From Eubacterium sp. AF22-8LB (GTDB lineage: Bacteria; Bacillota_I; Bacilli_A; Erysipelotrichales; Erysipelotrichaceae), in contig NZ_QRVI01000022.1 in the NCBI RefSeq assembly GCF_003458715.1, positions 1-36,935 of the forward strand: DNA of 36,935 bases, given 5' to 3'. The notes beneath the pieces are model-generated. The model was not told the DNA's origin and did not search any database. It saw nothing but the letters and a program-made list of their open reading frames with translations. Below are positions 1 to 8,229 of the stretch, piece after piece. A program made the translations under genes and the position numbers. How positions within the stretch are numbered: the first letter of the stretch is position 1; every line of letters begins with the position of its first letter.

Positions 1-13
1 CACAGATATTCTA

Positions 14-193
14 TCAGATTTTAAAAAGACTGTCGACAGTCACTTTGTCAACAGTCTGATCTTCTATAGAATCTTTAAATACTAAGGCACGTCCTTTATC
101 TTTTAAAGCCTCAATTCCATATCCTAGTTCCTCTAACATGGCTACAGTTTGCTTTTCTAGACGACCTTTTGTCAGTGCAATTGATAAACTCAT
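14..193 (-). pseudogene. hisG: Truncated ATP phosphoribosyltransferase catalytic subunit (HisG fragment)
   Basis: The frame opens with ATG at 193, two bases after the hisZ stop, and ends at a TGA at 14-16 after 59 residues. The first ~42 residues match the N-terminus of short-form HisG (MSLSIALTKGRLEK, then LGYGIEALKDKGRALVF). The short form is normally a little over 200 residues, catalyses the first step of histidine synthesis (ATP plus PRPP) and needs HisZ. Here family similarity stops at about residue 42 and the remaining ~17 codons run through a strong terminator hairpin (23-56). The catalytic and PRPP-binding parts are missing, so the product should be inactive. The gene is not cut by the window edge, because the stop lies inside. 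I call it a deletion-truncated remnant; an assembly error at this point is the main alternative. Confidence 0.75.
23..56 (-). terminator. Rho-independent terminator inside the hisG remnant
   Basis: Read on minus, an 11-bp stem (46-56 with 28-38, one G-U pair) closes a 7-base loop and is followed by five T residues (23-27). It lies within the last codons of the broken hisG frame and would end the hisZ transcript. Confidence 0.8.
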
Positions 194-195
194 AG

Positions 196-1299
196 TTAGA
201 CCTCCTCAACATAAATAGAATCATTCAAGGAAGGTTCAAGCACTGCACTTCCCTCTTTACGTAGCTGCATTGCTTGTTTCATAGCTTCAATTTGTTTGTC
301 TTCTGGATAATACAGCTTATATTTTTTTCTTAGTTTTACATCCACTTGATCAATTAGTGGATCGAGTTTGACACTAAAGCCACATGCAGGAAGGTCTCGA
401 CCAAATTTTTTCAATAAACAATCGTATCTTCCTCCACTCAAAACGCTCGTTCCTACACCGGAAACATACCCTTCAAAAATAATTCCAGTGTAATAATCCA
501 GATGCGCTACTTTACCTAAATCGATTGTCACATTTTCCAAATAGCCCAATACATCCAAGGATTGAATACATTCTTTCATTGAGTCTAGGACTTGTTTTAA
601 TGAATCATCAAAACAATATGCATATGCCTTATCTAAAATTTTTACATCGCCACAAAGGAACGGTAAATGCATAAAGAAATCCACGATTTTTTCACTTAAA
701 TACAATGAATCTAAATACACTTTTAAATCAACCATACTCTTTTTATCAATCAAATCAGCCAATGTACTAATTTCTTCCTGGCTTAAGCGAACAACTTTAC
801 ATGCTGCCTGAAAAAATTGTACATTTCCAATTTCAAGAGTGTAGTTTTTAAAATTCTTCATCACCTCAAGTGCACAAGCTAAAACTTGCACGTCACTTTT
901 AGAGTCCAAGCCAATCAATTCAATTCCACAATCAGTAACTTCACTGCGTTTACCTGCAAATTTTTGACGAACCTTAAATACATTTGAAGTATAGCGAAAA
1001 CGAAATGGTGGTTTTGAATCTTTAAATTTAGATGCGCATACACGGGCAATTGGAACCGTCATATCCATTCTTAAAGTTAAAATTCTTCCATTTTCATCAA
1101 AAAACTTATACATATCTGTCGATTGAATACTTTTAAACGCATTTTCATATGTCTCATAATATTCAATTGTTGGTGTGATGATTTCTTCATATCCAAAAGA
1201 ATCAAATATTTCTTCTAATGTATTTTGTAAATATTTTTTCTTTTCACACTCAGTTAAAATTGTATCTTTCATTCCCTGTGGTAATTGTATCTGTTGCAT
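196..1299 (-). CDS. hisZ: ATP phosphoribosyltransferase regulatory subunit HisZ
   Basis: This 367-residue protein is a class II aminoacyl-tRNA-synthetase-like fold related to HisRS. HisZ proteins do not charge tRNA but bind short-form HisG to make the active, histidine-sensitive first enzyme of histidine synthesis. Visible are the N-terminal LPQGMKD, the motif-2-like region around TLRMDMTVPIAR, the YYTGIIFEGY segment and the motif-3-like GGRYDCLLKKFG with GFSVKLDPL near the C-terminus. There is no HisRS anticodon-binding domain, and the length fits HisZ. It follows a histidine-type T-box leader and precedes the hisG remnant, so its usual partner is broken in this locus. Either an intact hisG lies elsewhere or the protein is an evolutionary leftover. 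Confidence 0.9.
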   Translation of the reverse strand: MQQIQLPQGMKDTILTECEKKKYLQNTLEEIFDSFGYEEIITPTIEYYETYENAFKSIQSTDMYKFFDENGRILTLRMDMTVPIARVCASKFKDSKPPFRFRYTSNVFKVRQKFAGKRSEVTDCGIELIGLDSKSDVQVLACALEVMKNFKNYTLEIGNVQFFQAACKVVRLSQEEISTLADLIDKKSMVDLKVYLDSLYLSEKIVDFFMHLPFLCGDVKILDKAYAYCFDDSLKQVLDSMKECIQSLDVLGYLENVTIDLGKVAHLDYYTGIIFEGYVSGVGTSVLSGGRYDCLLKKFGRDLPACGFSVKLDPLIDQVDVKLRKKYKLYYPEDKQIEAMKQAMQLRKEGSAVLEPSLNDSIYVEEV

Positions 1300-1317
1300 A
1301 AGAGCCTCCTAATAAAC

Positions 1318-1540
1318 AAAAAAACTTCCGCCCAAAGGACGAAAGTTTAACTTACGTGGTTCCACCTTATTTTACTAAATCATAGCCTCAAACCTGATAA
1401 CGCCAGGAATACGTTAAAAACTACTCTATTTCATCTTTACAGCTCGAAGACGTGTTCAAATAGCCTTACTCTTTCTTTGCACCAACCAGAAAGTCTCTTA
1501 AAGCAGTACCATTTTACTATTTCTTTTCATTGCTTTGAAA
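1318..1540 (-). promoter_or_regulatory. T-box riboswitch, probable histidine specificity, leader of hisZ
   Basis: The leader carries the conserved T-box core AAGGTGGAACCACG (around 1355-1368). It is followed by a terminator stem (about 1325-1348, GU-rich pairing, then a T run at 1318-1324), which the T-box would compete with. The Stem I apical motif GGTTGGTG is present. Modelled by hand, the specifier loop reads GAA-CAC-G, with CAC (His) at 1452-1454. Uncharged tRNA-His would therefore stabilise the antiterminator and switch on hisZ. The specifier is inferred from manual folding; the T-box identity itself is secure. Confidence 0.88.
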
Positions 1541-1542
1541 CC

Positions 1543-1571
1543 AATATAGTCTTTATGAAAATATTTGTCAA
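1543..1571 (-). promoter_or_regulatory. SigA-type promoter of the hisZ T-box transcript
   Basis: On minus, TTGACA (1566-1571), a 17-base spacer and TATATT (1543-1548) sit just upstream of the T-box leader. This is a near-consensus vegetative promoter. Confidence 0.8.
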
Positions 1572-1592
1572 TATAAATTGTAAGTTTTTACA

Positions 1593-2321
1593 TTATTTCT
1601 CCCACGAATAATAAGAGCCCCCAAAGACAAATAAATGTTCAAATGGAACAATAGAGCGAATATAGTCATTTAATCCATTTGGATTCTTTGTATCATGTAC
1701 AATCGTTTTTACAAGTCGATTCTTTCCACCAACACTTTTATACATTCTCAGTTGCCAGCCATTTTCTTCTACTTCTTTTGATTCTAAATCCAAATTATTG
1801 ATCGCATTTAAAATCGCATATGCACCTTCCTTAGAAATTGAGGCTTGTTGTGTTTTTAGTGCTTTGATTCCCTCTTTTGACATTACATATCTTGTTAGGT
1901 ACACCCTTCCACTAGCGCTGATGGTTAAATTTTGTGCCACCTCTTCAGAGACACTCGCATAATGCCATTTGCTTAAAAGATTTCGATTTAATTTCATACA
2001 TTGTAAAGTATCCGACTCTTTTAAGGATAAATAGTGAAGCAGCAATTCTTTAAATATCCCAGATTCAATTGTACTTTTTAAAAAGTTCGGTACATAGTTT
2101 TCTTTTTCAAATACATATGTAATATATGTATAAACCTCTGTTTCTGTTAAATCATGAATACTTTTATTCAATACACTATCAATATGCAGCATATATTGAT
2201 CATCGTTCAACCTCTCCATTTTTAAACAATGATATACATTTAAAATAATGGGATCATAATGTTCTTTTACGCGATATCCCACATGTAAAAGATCTACACA
2301 AGCATGAATACTTTCAAGCAT
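1593..2321 (-). CDS. Unknown protein, third gene of the CDF-CpXC operon
   Basis: I do not recognise this 242-residue protein with confidence. It looks soluble, with no signal peptide or membrane segment. Residues ~55-100 form a predicted helical stretch (LTETEVYTYITYVFEKE, then IFKELLLHYL) that only weakly recalls the end of DUF6508 proteins. The second half looks beta-rich and ends in FEHLFVFGGSYYSWEK. It starts 8 bases after the CpXC gene, so it is very likely co-transcribed with it and the upstream cation transporter. The ribosome site (AGGTG) is weak, which fits translational coupling. A possible role is an accessory to the CpXC protein; nothing in the sequence shows an enzymatic function. 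Confidence 0.8.
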   Translation of the reverse strand: MLESIHACVDLLHVGYRVKEHYDPIILNVYHCLKMERLNDDQYMLHIDSVLNKSIHDLTETEVYTYITYVFEKENYVPNFLKSTIESGIFKELLLHYLSLKESDTLQCMKLNRNLLSKWHYASVSEEVAQNLTISASGRVYLTRYVMSKEGIKALKTQQASISKEGAYAILNAINNLDLESKEVEENGWQLRMYKSVGGKNRLVKTIVHDTKNPNGLNDYIRSIVPFEHLFVFGGSYYSWEK

Positions 2322-2329
2322 CGTTTCAC

Positions 2330-2941
2330 CTACTTTGTATTTGCGACTGCCCAGTTTGCATCGACAATATAGTCCTGTTTGATATCGGATAAAAACACTT
2401 CTTCAACCTGTTTATAAACTTCTAAATGAAATGGCATAAAATGCATTTTATCACTCTTCTTTTCGTCCAGCACAATAACATAATGTGGATTTTCAAAATT
2501 TTGAATATTCCAATAATACAACCCACTCACATTATCTGCGTCTTCATATTGTGAAAGCACAAGCAGCTTATAAAGCTCCATGATACGATCATCCAAGCCA
2601 CTGTCTGAAATCAAAATCTTTTCAATCCAGTCACGTTCATTATCAACAATACGAACAGTATAGTCTTCACCTACATTCGCATTTTTTAATATTGTTTTTA
2701 CGGGTTCTAAATCTTTTTCTTCAGTAAATTGAATCAACAATTTCTTTTCCATATCATGATATAAAACTGGATATGGAATATGGAATTTAGCATGACAATG
2801 TGTACATTCCATATCAAATAGTTTCCCACTTAAAACCTTGTTTTTCATTTCTTTATCCAATTGAACATTTATAGATGTATATATATATGCATTAAACTTC
2901 TCATTACATTCAGGGCATACTAGTGCGATATTTTTTTCCAT
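2330..2941 (-). CDS. CpXC domain protein
   Basis: This 203-residue protein begins with a metal-binding-like pair of motifs, CPEC at about residue 10 and CTHC near residue 47. The motifs are separated by a short beta-rich stretch and followed by FHIPYPVLYHDMEKKLLIQF. That layout matches the CpXC family (zinc-ribbon-like, function unknown), common in Firmicutes. The C-terminal ~110 residues are mixed helix and strand with no recognised motif. It lies 9 bases downstream of a CDF cation exporter and 8 bases upstream of an unknown gene, with a clear ribosome site (AGGAGG). The neighbouring transporter makes a zinc-linked role tempting, but this is inference. Confidence 0.85.
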   Translation of the reverse strand: MEKNIALVCPECNEKFNAYIYTSINVQLDKEMKNKVLSGKLFDMECTHCHAKFHIPYPVLYHDMEKKLLIQFTEEKDLEPVKTILKNANVGEDYTVRIVDNERDWIEKILISDSGLDDRIMELYKLLVLSQYEDADNVSGLYYWNIQNFENPHYVIVLDEKKSDKMHFMPFHLEVYKQVEEVFLSDIKQDYIVDANWAVANTK

Positions 2942-2950
2942 AAAATCCTC

Positions 2951-3847
2951 CTATTTATTCGCATATACATTAGGAACAAGTTCCACAAAACAATCCTCAT
3001 ACTCTTTTTGTAGAGCCAACTTTAGCTCTTGATTAGCCACTTCCAGCTCCGTAAAAGACATGGTATCAATTCGGGTTGTGAAATAGATAGATATCCACAT
3101 TTTTCTTCCTGTTGTTGTTATATCATAAAAAACAGGGTCATACGGATAGTTATCTAGTATAGAAGCTGCAATTTCCTTAATCTTTAAAACTTCTTTTTCA
3201 TCCGGACTCAATAACATCAAACTACGAAAGCTTTCTCCAATCATTTGAATAGGTTCTTTCATCATACCTAAGGCAAGCACAATAGCTACAATTTGATCAA
3301 AGTATGGAGAAATAAACGAGAGTGGTGTATGAACTAAAAAAGAAGATAAGAAAAACGCAATTGAAACACCGACACTCGAAAACACATCAATTTTCCATCC
3401 ATATATTTCTACATCCACGGTAGGCGATGTTACTTTTTTATTGATTCGCATTAAAATCAATAAAATCAATGCAGAAAAACATGTTAATATCGTTTCAAAC
3501 ATAGAGACCTGCATATGATTTACTTCATTACCACCATTCATCATGATTTGAACATTATTCATGATTAAAGCCATCATAACTGCTATAAACATAAATCCTT
3601 TCAACAAAATCAAAATACTTTCCAATTGTGCATATCCAAATGGATGTTTTTCAGTTACTGGCTTATAGAACAAGGGAATAATATAAATAGTTAATCCAAT
3701 TACAGCGAGTTCTGTCGAATCATAAACTGTATCTGCCAAAACAGACTGAGATTTAGAAAAAATTGCCATAACAAGTTCTGCCAACGCAAATAGCACACCT
3801 GACCAAAAAGAAATTCGCATTACAATTTGTTCTTGTTTCTCTTTCAT
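2951..3847 (-). CDS. Cation diffusion facilitator (CDF) family transporter
   Basis: The 298-residue membrane protein belongs to the CDF family, which exports divalent metals (Zn, Fe, Mn, Co) in exchange for protons. It shows about six hydrophobic segments in the first ~205 residues. The family signature KHPFGYAQLESI follows TM2, and the LADTVYDSTEL segment in TM2 holds acidic residues at the usual metal site, in the order D-x-x-x-D. The second pair of acidic residues usual in TM5 (HxxxD) is represented by YGWKIDVFSSVGVS, where Trp/Lys precede the Asp, so the metal site may differ from FieF. The C-terminal ~90 residues fit the cytoplasmic metal-sensing domain. It heads a tight operon with the CpXC and unknown genes. 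Confidence 0.88.
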   Translation of the reverse strand: MKEKQEQIVMRISFWSGVLFALAELVMAIFSKSQSVLADTVYDSTELAVIGLTIYIIPLFYKPVTEKHPFGYAQLESILILLKGFMFIAVMMALIMNNVQIMMNGGNEVNHMQVSMFETILTCFSALILLILMRINKKVTSPTVDVEIYGWKIDVFSSVGVSIAFFLSSFLVHTPLSFISPYFDQIVAIVLALGMMKEPIQMIGESFRSLMLLSPDEKEVLKIKEIAASILDNYPYDPVFYDITTTGRKMWISIYFTTRIDTMSFTELEVANQELKLALQKEYEDCFVELVPNVYANK

Positions 3848-3869
3848 TTTTTCACCTTATTTCTCGAGT

Positions 3870-3875
3870 ATTATA
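3870..3875 (-). promoter_or_regulatory. -10 element upstream of the CDF operon
   Basis: TATAAT on minus lies about 22 bases before the CDF start codon and just downstream of the aconitase terminator. The -35 region is poor and overlaps the terminator stem. Confidence 0.5.
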
Positions 3876-3880
3876 CCATA

Positions 3881-3915
3881 AGAAAAAGGAACGTTACTTA
3901 TATAAACGTTCCTTT
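3881..3915 (-). terminator. Terminator of the aconitase gene
   Basis: An 11-bp perfect stem (AAAGGAACGTT with AACGTTCCTTT, 3905-3915 and 3885-3895) with a 9-base loop is followed on minus by a T-rich run. It sits between acn and the downstream CDF operon. Confidence 0.85.
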
Positions 3916-3921
3916 AACATA

Positions 3922-5847
3922 TTATTGTTGATTACGAATATAATTTAAAGCTCCACCAGCCATCAGAATATCAATATCTTCCTTACTGATTGGTGCATGA
4001 ACTTTGTATGTTTGATTTTTTGTGATGTTTTCAACTGTCAAATCAAAAGAGTCATATAGAGATTTCACATTTTCAATTTTTAATTCATCCATCTCGTCAA
4101 TCTTATCATAATCAGATTTATCGTCAAATACGATTGGCAACAAACCAAAGTTAACTAAGTTAGCCAAATGAATACGTGCAAATGATTTTGTAAGAACAGC
4201 TTTTACACCTAAATACATTGGTGCAAGTGCTGCATGTTCTCTACTAGAGCCTTGTCCATAGTTTTCTCCTGCAACAATAATACCTCCATTATTCTCTTTA
4301 CAAACTTCATCGAAGTGTGGCTTATTGTTTTCAAATACAAAAGTAGATAATTTTTCAATATTTGAACGATAAGGTAAAACCTTAGCACCTGCTGGAGCAA
4401 TATCATCCGTTGTGATGTTGTCAGGTAATTTAATAACTACTTTTTTATCGATTGTCTTATCCATTGGAGTATTCACTGGCAATGGTTTGATATTAGGTCC
4501 TCGAACAATTTCAACACAATCTGGATTTTTGCTTGGAGAATAAATCAACGAATCATCAATATAGCTTTTTTCTTTCTCAAAGTTATCTTCATAATCCAAT
4601 GTTGATAGATCTGTAAGAATTCCTGTGATTGCACTGGCAGCCGCAACTTCTGGTGAAACTAAGTAAATGCCTGCGCTTAATGTTCCACTACGCCCATAGA
4701 AATTACGGTTAAATGTACGTAAGCTTACAGCATCACTTTTAGGACTTTGTCCCATACCAATGCATGGACCACATGTACATTCTAGAATTCTTGCTCCACA
4801 AGCTACAAATGTTGCTAAAGTACCATTCTCAATTAATTTCATTAACACTTGTCTAGATCCAGGAGATACAACTAAACTTACATTAGAAGCAATTTTTTTA
4901 CCTTTTAAAATAGCGGCTGCTTTCATTAAATCTTCATAACCTGAATTTGTACATGATCCAATCGCAACCTGATCTACCTTCATGCCTGCCATTTCTGATA
5001 CTCGCTTTACAGCGTCAGGTGAGTTCGGACAAGCAACTAAAGGTACAAGTGTATTTAAATCAATTTCAACCGTTTCATCATATTGACAACCCTCATCTGC
5101 ACTTAATGGAGTATAATCTTCTTCTCGTTGTTGACGCTTCAAGAATTCATGCGTTACTTCATCGCTTGGGAAAATAGATGTCGTTGCACCTAATTCCGCT
5201 CCCATATTTGTGATTGTGGCTCTTTGATATACGCTCAATTGTTTTACACCTTCGCCCGTATATTCAAAGACTTTTCCAACTCCGCCTTTTACACTTAATA
5301 ACTCTAATAATTTTAAAATAATATCTTTACTTGAAACTCCATGATTCAAGCTTCCTGTTAATTTTACTTCGACTACCTTTGGACATGTTAGTCGATAGCC
5401 AATTCCTGCCATAGCTTTCGCAACATCCAATCCACCGGCTCCAATTGCGATACATCCCATAGCTGAAGATGTAGGTGTATGTGAATCCGAACCAATCAAT
5501 GTCTTTCCTGGCTTAGCAAAACGTTCCAAGTGGACTTGATGACAAATTCCATTTCCTGCTTTAGAAAAATAAATACCATGCTTGCTGGCAACACTTTGAA
5601 GATATGCATGATCATCTGCATTCATAAAACCATTTTGTAAAGTATTATGATCTACATAACTTACAGATAATTCTGTTTTAACTTTCTTTACTCCCATAGC
5701 TTCAAATTGCATATAAGCCATTGTTCCTGTAGCATCCTGTGTTAAAGTCTGATCCATTTTAATTTCAATCGGTTGACCCGCTTCTAACTTCCCGTTTAAT
5801 AAATGTTTTTCTAGAATCTTATATGTTAAATTTTGCATAGACAACAT
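3922..5847 (-). CDS. acn: Aconitate hydratase, Aquifex-type
   Basis: This 641-residue enzyme interconverts citrate and isocitrate through a [4Fe-4S] cluster. The three cluster ligands are visible: Cys299 in GSCTNSGYED, and Cys359 and Cys362 in CTCGPCIGMG. The early SDSHTPT and GAGGLDVA motifs and the C-terminal swivel domain (GENYGQGSSREHAALAP) are intact. The length and domain order match the shorter single-chain Aquifex-type aconitases rather than the ~900-residue AcnA. It is transcribed divergently from citrate synthase and isocitrate dehydrogenase, so the three genes together make 2-oxoglutarate. No other TCA genes are in the window, which suggests a biosynthetic branch feeding glutamate rather than a full cycle. 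Confidence 0.95.
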   Translation of the reverse strand: MLSMQNLTYKILEKHLLNGKLEAGQPIEIKMDQTLTQDATGTMAYMQFEAMGVKKVKTELSVSYVDHNTLQNGFMNADDHAYLQSVASKHGIYFSKAGNGICHQVHLERFAKPGKTLIGSDSHTPTSSAMGCIAIGAGGLDVAKAMAGIGYRLTCPKVVEVKLTGSLNHGVSSKDIILKLLELLSVKGGVGKVFEYTGEGVKQLSVYQRATITNMGAELGATTSIFPSDEVTHEFLKRQQREEDYTPLSADEGCQYDETVEIDLNTLVPLVACPNSPDAVKRVSEMAGMKVDQVAIGSCTNSGYEDLMKAAAILKGKKIASNVSLVVSPGSRQVLMKLIENGTLATFVACGARILECTCGPCIGMGQSPKSDAVSLRTFNRNFYGRSGTLSAGIYLVSPEVAAASAITGILTDLSTLDYEDNFEKEKSYIDDSLIYSPSKNPDCVEIVRGPNIKPLPVNTPMDKTIDKKVVIKLPDNITTDDIAPAGAKVLPYRSNIEKLSTFVFENNKPHFDEVCKENNGGIIVAGENYGQGSSREHAALAPMYLGVKAVLTKSFARIHLANLVNFGLLPIVFDDKSDYDKIDEMDELKIENVKSLYDSFDLTVENITKNQTYKVHAPISKEDIDILMAGGALNYIRNQQ

Positions 5848-5859
5848 CCTCCGTTTCGA

Positions 5860-5903
5860 ATTATAACAAAAAATGTAACAAAATGAAAGATTTCTGTTAT
5901 AAT
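5860..5903. promoter_or_regulatory. Compact divergent promoter pair for acn (-) and citrate synthase (+)
   Basis: Both strands carry the same extended -10, TGTTATAAT: plus at 5895-5903 and minus at 5860-5868. The two are a perfect 9-bp inverted repeat separated by 26 bases. The -35 regions are weak (TGTAAC on plus). The geometry means the two polymerases would compete or be controlled together. Confidence 0.7.
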
Positions 5904-5931
5904 ATGAAACATATGAAAGGAGGTTTCATTT

Positions 5932-7206
5932 GTGAAATCACTAAAAGAGATTTATCAAGACAATGAAGAACACAACTTTATTGATCCTTCCTTATACTCA
6001 AGATATCGCGTAAAAGCTGGGCTTAGAAACGATAATGGTACAGGGGTAAAGGTCGGATTAACAAAAATTTGTGATGTTATCGGATATAAAATTATTCATG
6101 AAAAGAAATACAACATCGATGGACAATTAATTTTTAGGGGCTATCCTATCAACTATTTAGTAAATAAACAATCCAAAGAGAAAATTTGTGGATTTGAAGA
6201 AACCGCTTATTTATTGATTTTCGGTTCTTTACCTACGTCTCAACAGCTAAAAGAATTTAGAGACTATTTATTAAACTTTAAAATGGGGCCAGTTGATTTA
6301 CAGTATGAAACGCCCAACATTTTAAATGCTCTTCAAATTGAAGTATTAAAACTGTACGCCAAAGATCCAAGTGCAGATACGGATGATTTAGAAGAGCGAA
6401 TGATAAAAGGATTGAACATTCTAGCTTCTATTCCTCTTTTCACTTTTTCTTATGCCTGCAATAAAGTATTTAAAGCATATCCATATCCAGATCGTAGTCT
6501 AGCTGAAAATATCTTATGCATGGCCAGAGGCAATGATCAATATACATATGAAGAAGCAAAAATCATGGATACATTATTAATGGTTCATGCTGATCATGGT
6601 GGTGGAAATAACTCCACATTTGCGAATGTCGTTATTTCTAGTACAGGAACTGATATTTATTCTTGTATATCAGCTGCCATTGGTTCTTTAAAAGGACCTA
6701 AGCATGGAGGTGCCAACTGTAAAGTAACCAATATGTTTAAAGCAATATTTCATGAGGTTGGATTTACGACCGATAAAACTACATTGAAAAAGATTGCGAA
6801 TCGTCTATTAGACAAAGATTTTTTTGATCACAGTGGACTTATTTATGGTATTGGTCATGCGATATACACAAAAAGTGATCCTCGCTGTCTTTTGATTCAA
6901 CAACAATGCGCAACCTTGGCAAAGGCAAAAGGTCAAGAAGACATATACAATTGTATACATACTTTTGAAAAAGTTGCGGTTGAGGTGATGAAGGAAAGAA
7001 AAGGTATCGATGTTTGTGCCAATGTAGATTATTATTCAGGCTATGTATATTCTCTATTAGGTATCAAAAACGACTTATTTACCCCTTTATTTGCGATAAG
7101 TCGTACTGCAGGCTGGGTAAGTCATCATTTGGAAAACAGACAGTCAAATCGAAAACTAATTCGACCAGCTAATGTGTATGTAGGAGAAATGGAGGAAGTG
7201 GAATGA
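5932..7206 (+). CDS. citZ: Citrate synthase
   Basis: This 424-residue enzyme condenses oxaloacetate and acetyl-CoA. The catalytic triad is visible: His258 in GPKHGGAN, His309 in GIGHAIY and Asp366 in ANVDYYSGYVY. The GTG start at 5932 is chosen because it lies 8 bases after AAAGGAGG; the nearby ATG at 5913 is out of frame. The N-terminal ~60 residues are longer than in minimal Gram-positive CitZ. The gene overlaps isocitrate dehydrogenase by 4 bases (ATGA), so the two are translationally coupled. It is divergent from acn, and the cluster makes precursors for glutamate. Confidence 0.95.
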   Translation: MKSLKEIYQDNEEHNFIDPSLYSRYRVKAGLRNDNGTGVKVGLTKICDVIGYKIIHEKKYNIDGQLIFRGYPINYLVNKQSKEKICGFEETAYLLIFGSLPTSQQLKEFRDYLLNFKMGPVDLQYETPNILNALQIEVLKLYAKDPSADTDDLEERMIKGLNILASIPLFTFSYACNKVFKAYPYPDRSLAENILCMARGNDQYTYEEAKIMDTLLMVHADHGGGNNSTFANVVISSTGTDIYSCISAAIGSLKGPKHGGANCKVTNMFKAIFHEVGFTTDKTTLKKIANRLLDKDFFDHSGLIYGIGHAIYTKSDPRCLLIQQQCATLAKAKGQEDIYNCIHTFEKVAVEVMKERKGIDVCANVDYYSGYVYSLLGIKNDLFTPLFAISRTAGWVSHHLENRQSNRKLIRPANVYVGEMEEVE

Positions 7207-8198
7207 CTACAATAACTGTTTTTAAAGGAGATGGCATCGGTCCTGAAATTACCGATGCTGTAATTAAAGTATTAAATGCCGCAAATGCAGATTTAGATTA
7301 CGAAGTTTTTAATGTTGGGGCAAAGGTATATGATGAAACTGGAGAATATATTCCAGAAGATGCCTTTGCGTCATTTGAAAAGAATAAAATCTTGTTAAAG
7401 AGTCCAATCACAACACCAGTTGGAAAGGGATTTCGTTCTTTAAATGTAACATTACGTAACAAATATGATTTATGGGCTAATATACGTCCAGCAAAGTCAA
7501 ATCCATGTATTCCTACTCGATTTGATAATGTAGATATTGTCACTTTTAGAGAAAATACAGAAGATCTTTATGTTGGTAAAGAAGAACAAGTTGATGAAAA
7601 TACAGTGTATGCTTATAAAATCATCACAAAAAAAGCAAGCACAAGAATTATCAGAGCTGCCTTTGAATATTGTGTAAAACATAATCGTAAGAAATTAACT
7701 TGTGTGCATAAAGCGAATATTCTAAAAATGAGCGATGGTTTATTTCTTCATATTTTTGAAGATATTGCCAAGGAATATCCTCAAATTGAAGCAAACTCAT
7801 TAATCGTAGATAACACTTGTATGCAATTGGTCATGCGTCCAGAACAATTTGATGTTATGGTAATGCCAAATCTATATGGTGATATTGTCTCAGATCTAAC
7901 AAGCGGTTTGATTGGTGGCTTAGGACTACTTCCAAGCTGCAATAAGGGAGATGATTATGCAATGTATGAAGCTGTTCATGGAAGTGCTCCAGATATTGCT
8001 GGTAAACACATCGCAAATCCTAGTGCATTGCTTTTATCGGCTTGTATGATGTTAGACGATCTACATCAAGAAGATGTTTCAAACAAAATACGAAATGCTT
8101 TAAATAAAACATTTGATGAACATACAGTATTAACACCTGATCTTGGTGGAAATGCGACTACCGATGCATTTACTGATGAAATCATCAAAAATTTATAA
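7203..8198 (+). CDS. icd: Isocitrate dehydrogenase, short NAD(P) type
   Basis: The 331-residue protein belongs to the isocitrate/isopropylmalate dehydrogenase family and oxidatively decarboxylates isocitrate to 2-oxoglutarate. It shows GDGIGPEI at the N-terminus, the substrate loop FRENTEDLYVG, metal-binding NLYGDIVSDL and the nucleotide-site region YEAVHGSAPDIAGK. The length (~330) is that of the compact NAD-type IDH/homoisocitrate enzymes, not the ~410-residue E. coli type. Its place directly after citrate synthase, with a 4-base overlap, and opposite aconitase makes isocitrate the natural substrate. Isopropylmalate dehydrogenase is unlikely because no leucine genes are nearby. The coenzyme cannot be fixed by eye. 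Confidence 0.92.
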   Translation: MTTITVFKGDGIGPEITDAVIKVLNAANADLDYEVFNVGAKVYDETGEYIPEDAFASFEKNKILLKSPITTPVGKGFRSLNVTLRNKYDLWANIRPAKSNPCIPTRFDNVDIVTFRENTEDLYVGKEEQVDENTVYAYKIITKKASTRIIRAAFEYCVKHNRKKLTCVHKANILKMSDGLFLHIFEDIAKEYPQIEANSLIVDNTCMQLVMRPEQFDVMVMPNLYGDIVSDLTSGLIGGLGLLPSCNKGDDYAMYEAVHGSAPDIAGKHIANPSALLLSACMMLDDLHQEDVSNKIRNALNKTFDEHTVLTPDLGGNATTDAFTDEIIKNL

Positions 8199-8229
8199 AA
8201 GAAAAGACGAAGCTCTTAGTCTTCGTCTT
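8198..8229 (-). terminator. Hairpin between icd and the 85-residue gene; minus-strand terminator using coding bases
   Basis: A 9-bp stem (8204-8212 AAGACGAAG with 8221-8229) is followed on minus by a T-rich run, CTTTTCTTTT. Its 5' arm is made by the last Asp/Glu codons of the minus-strand gene. On plus the T run is absent, so icd gets at best a weak terminator. Confidence 0.65.
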
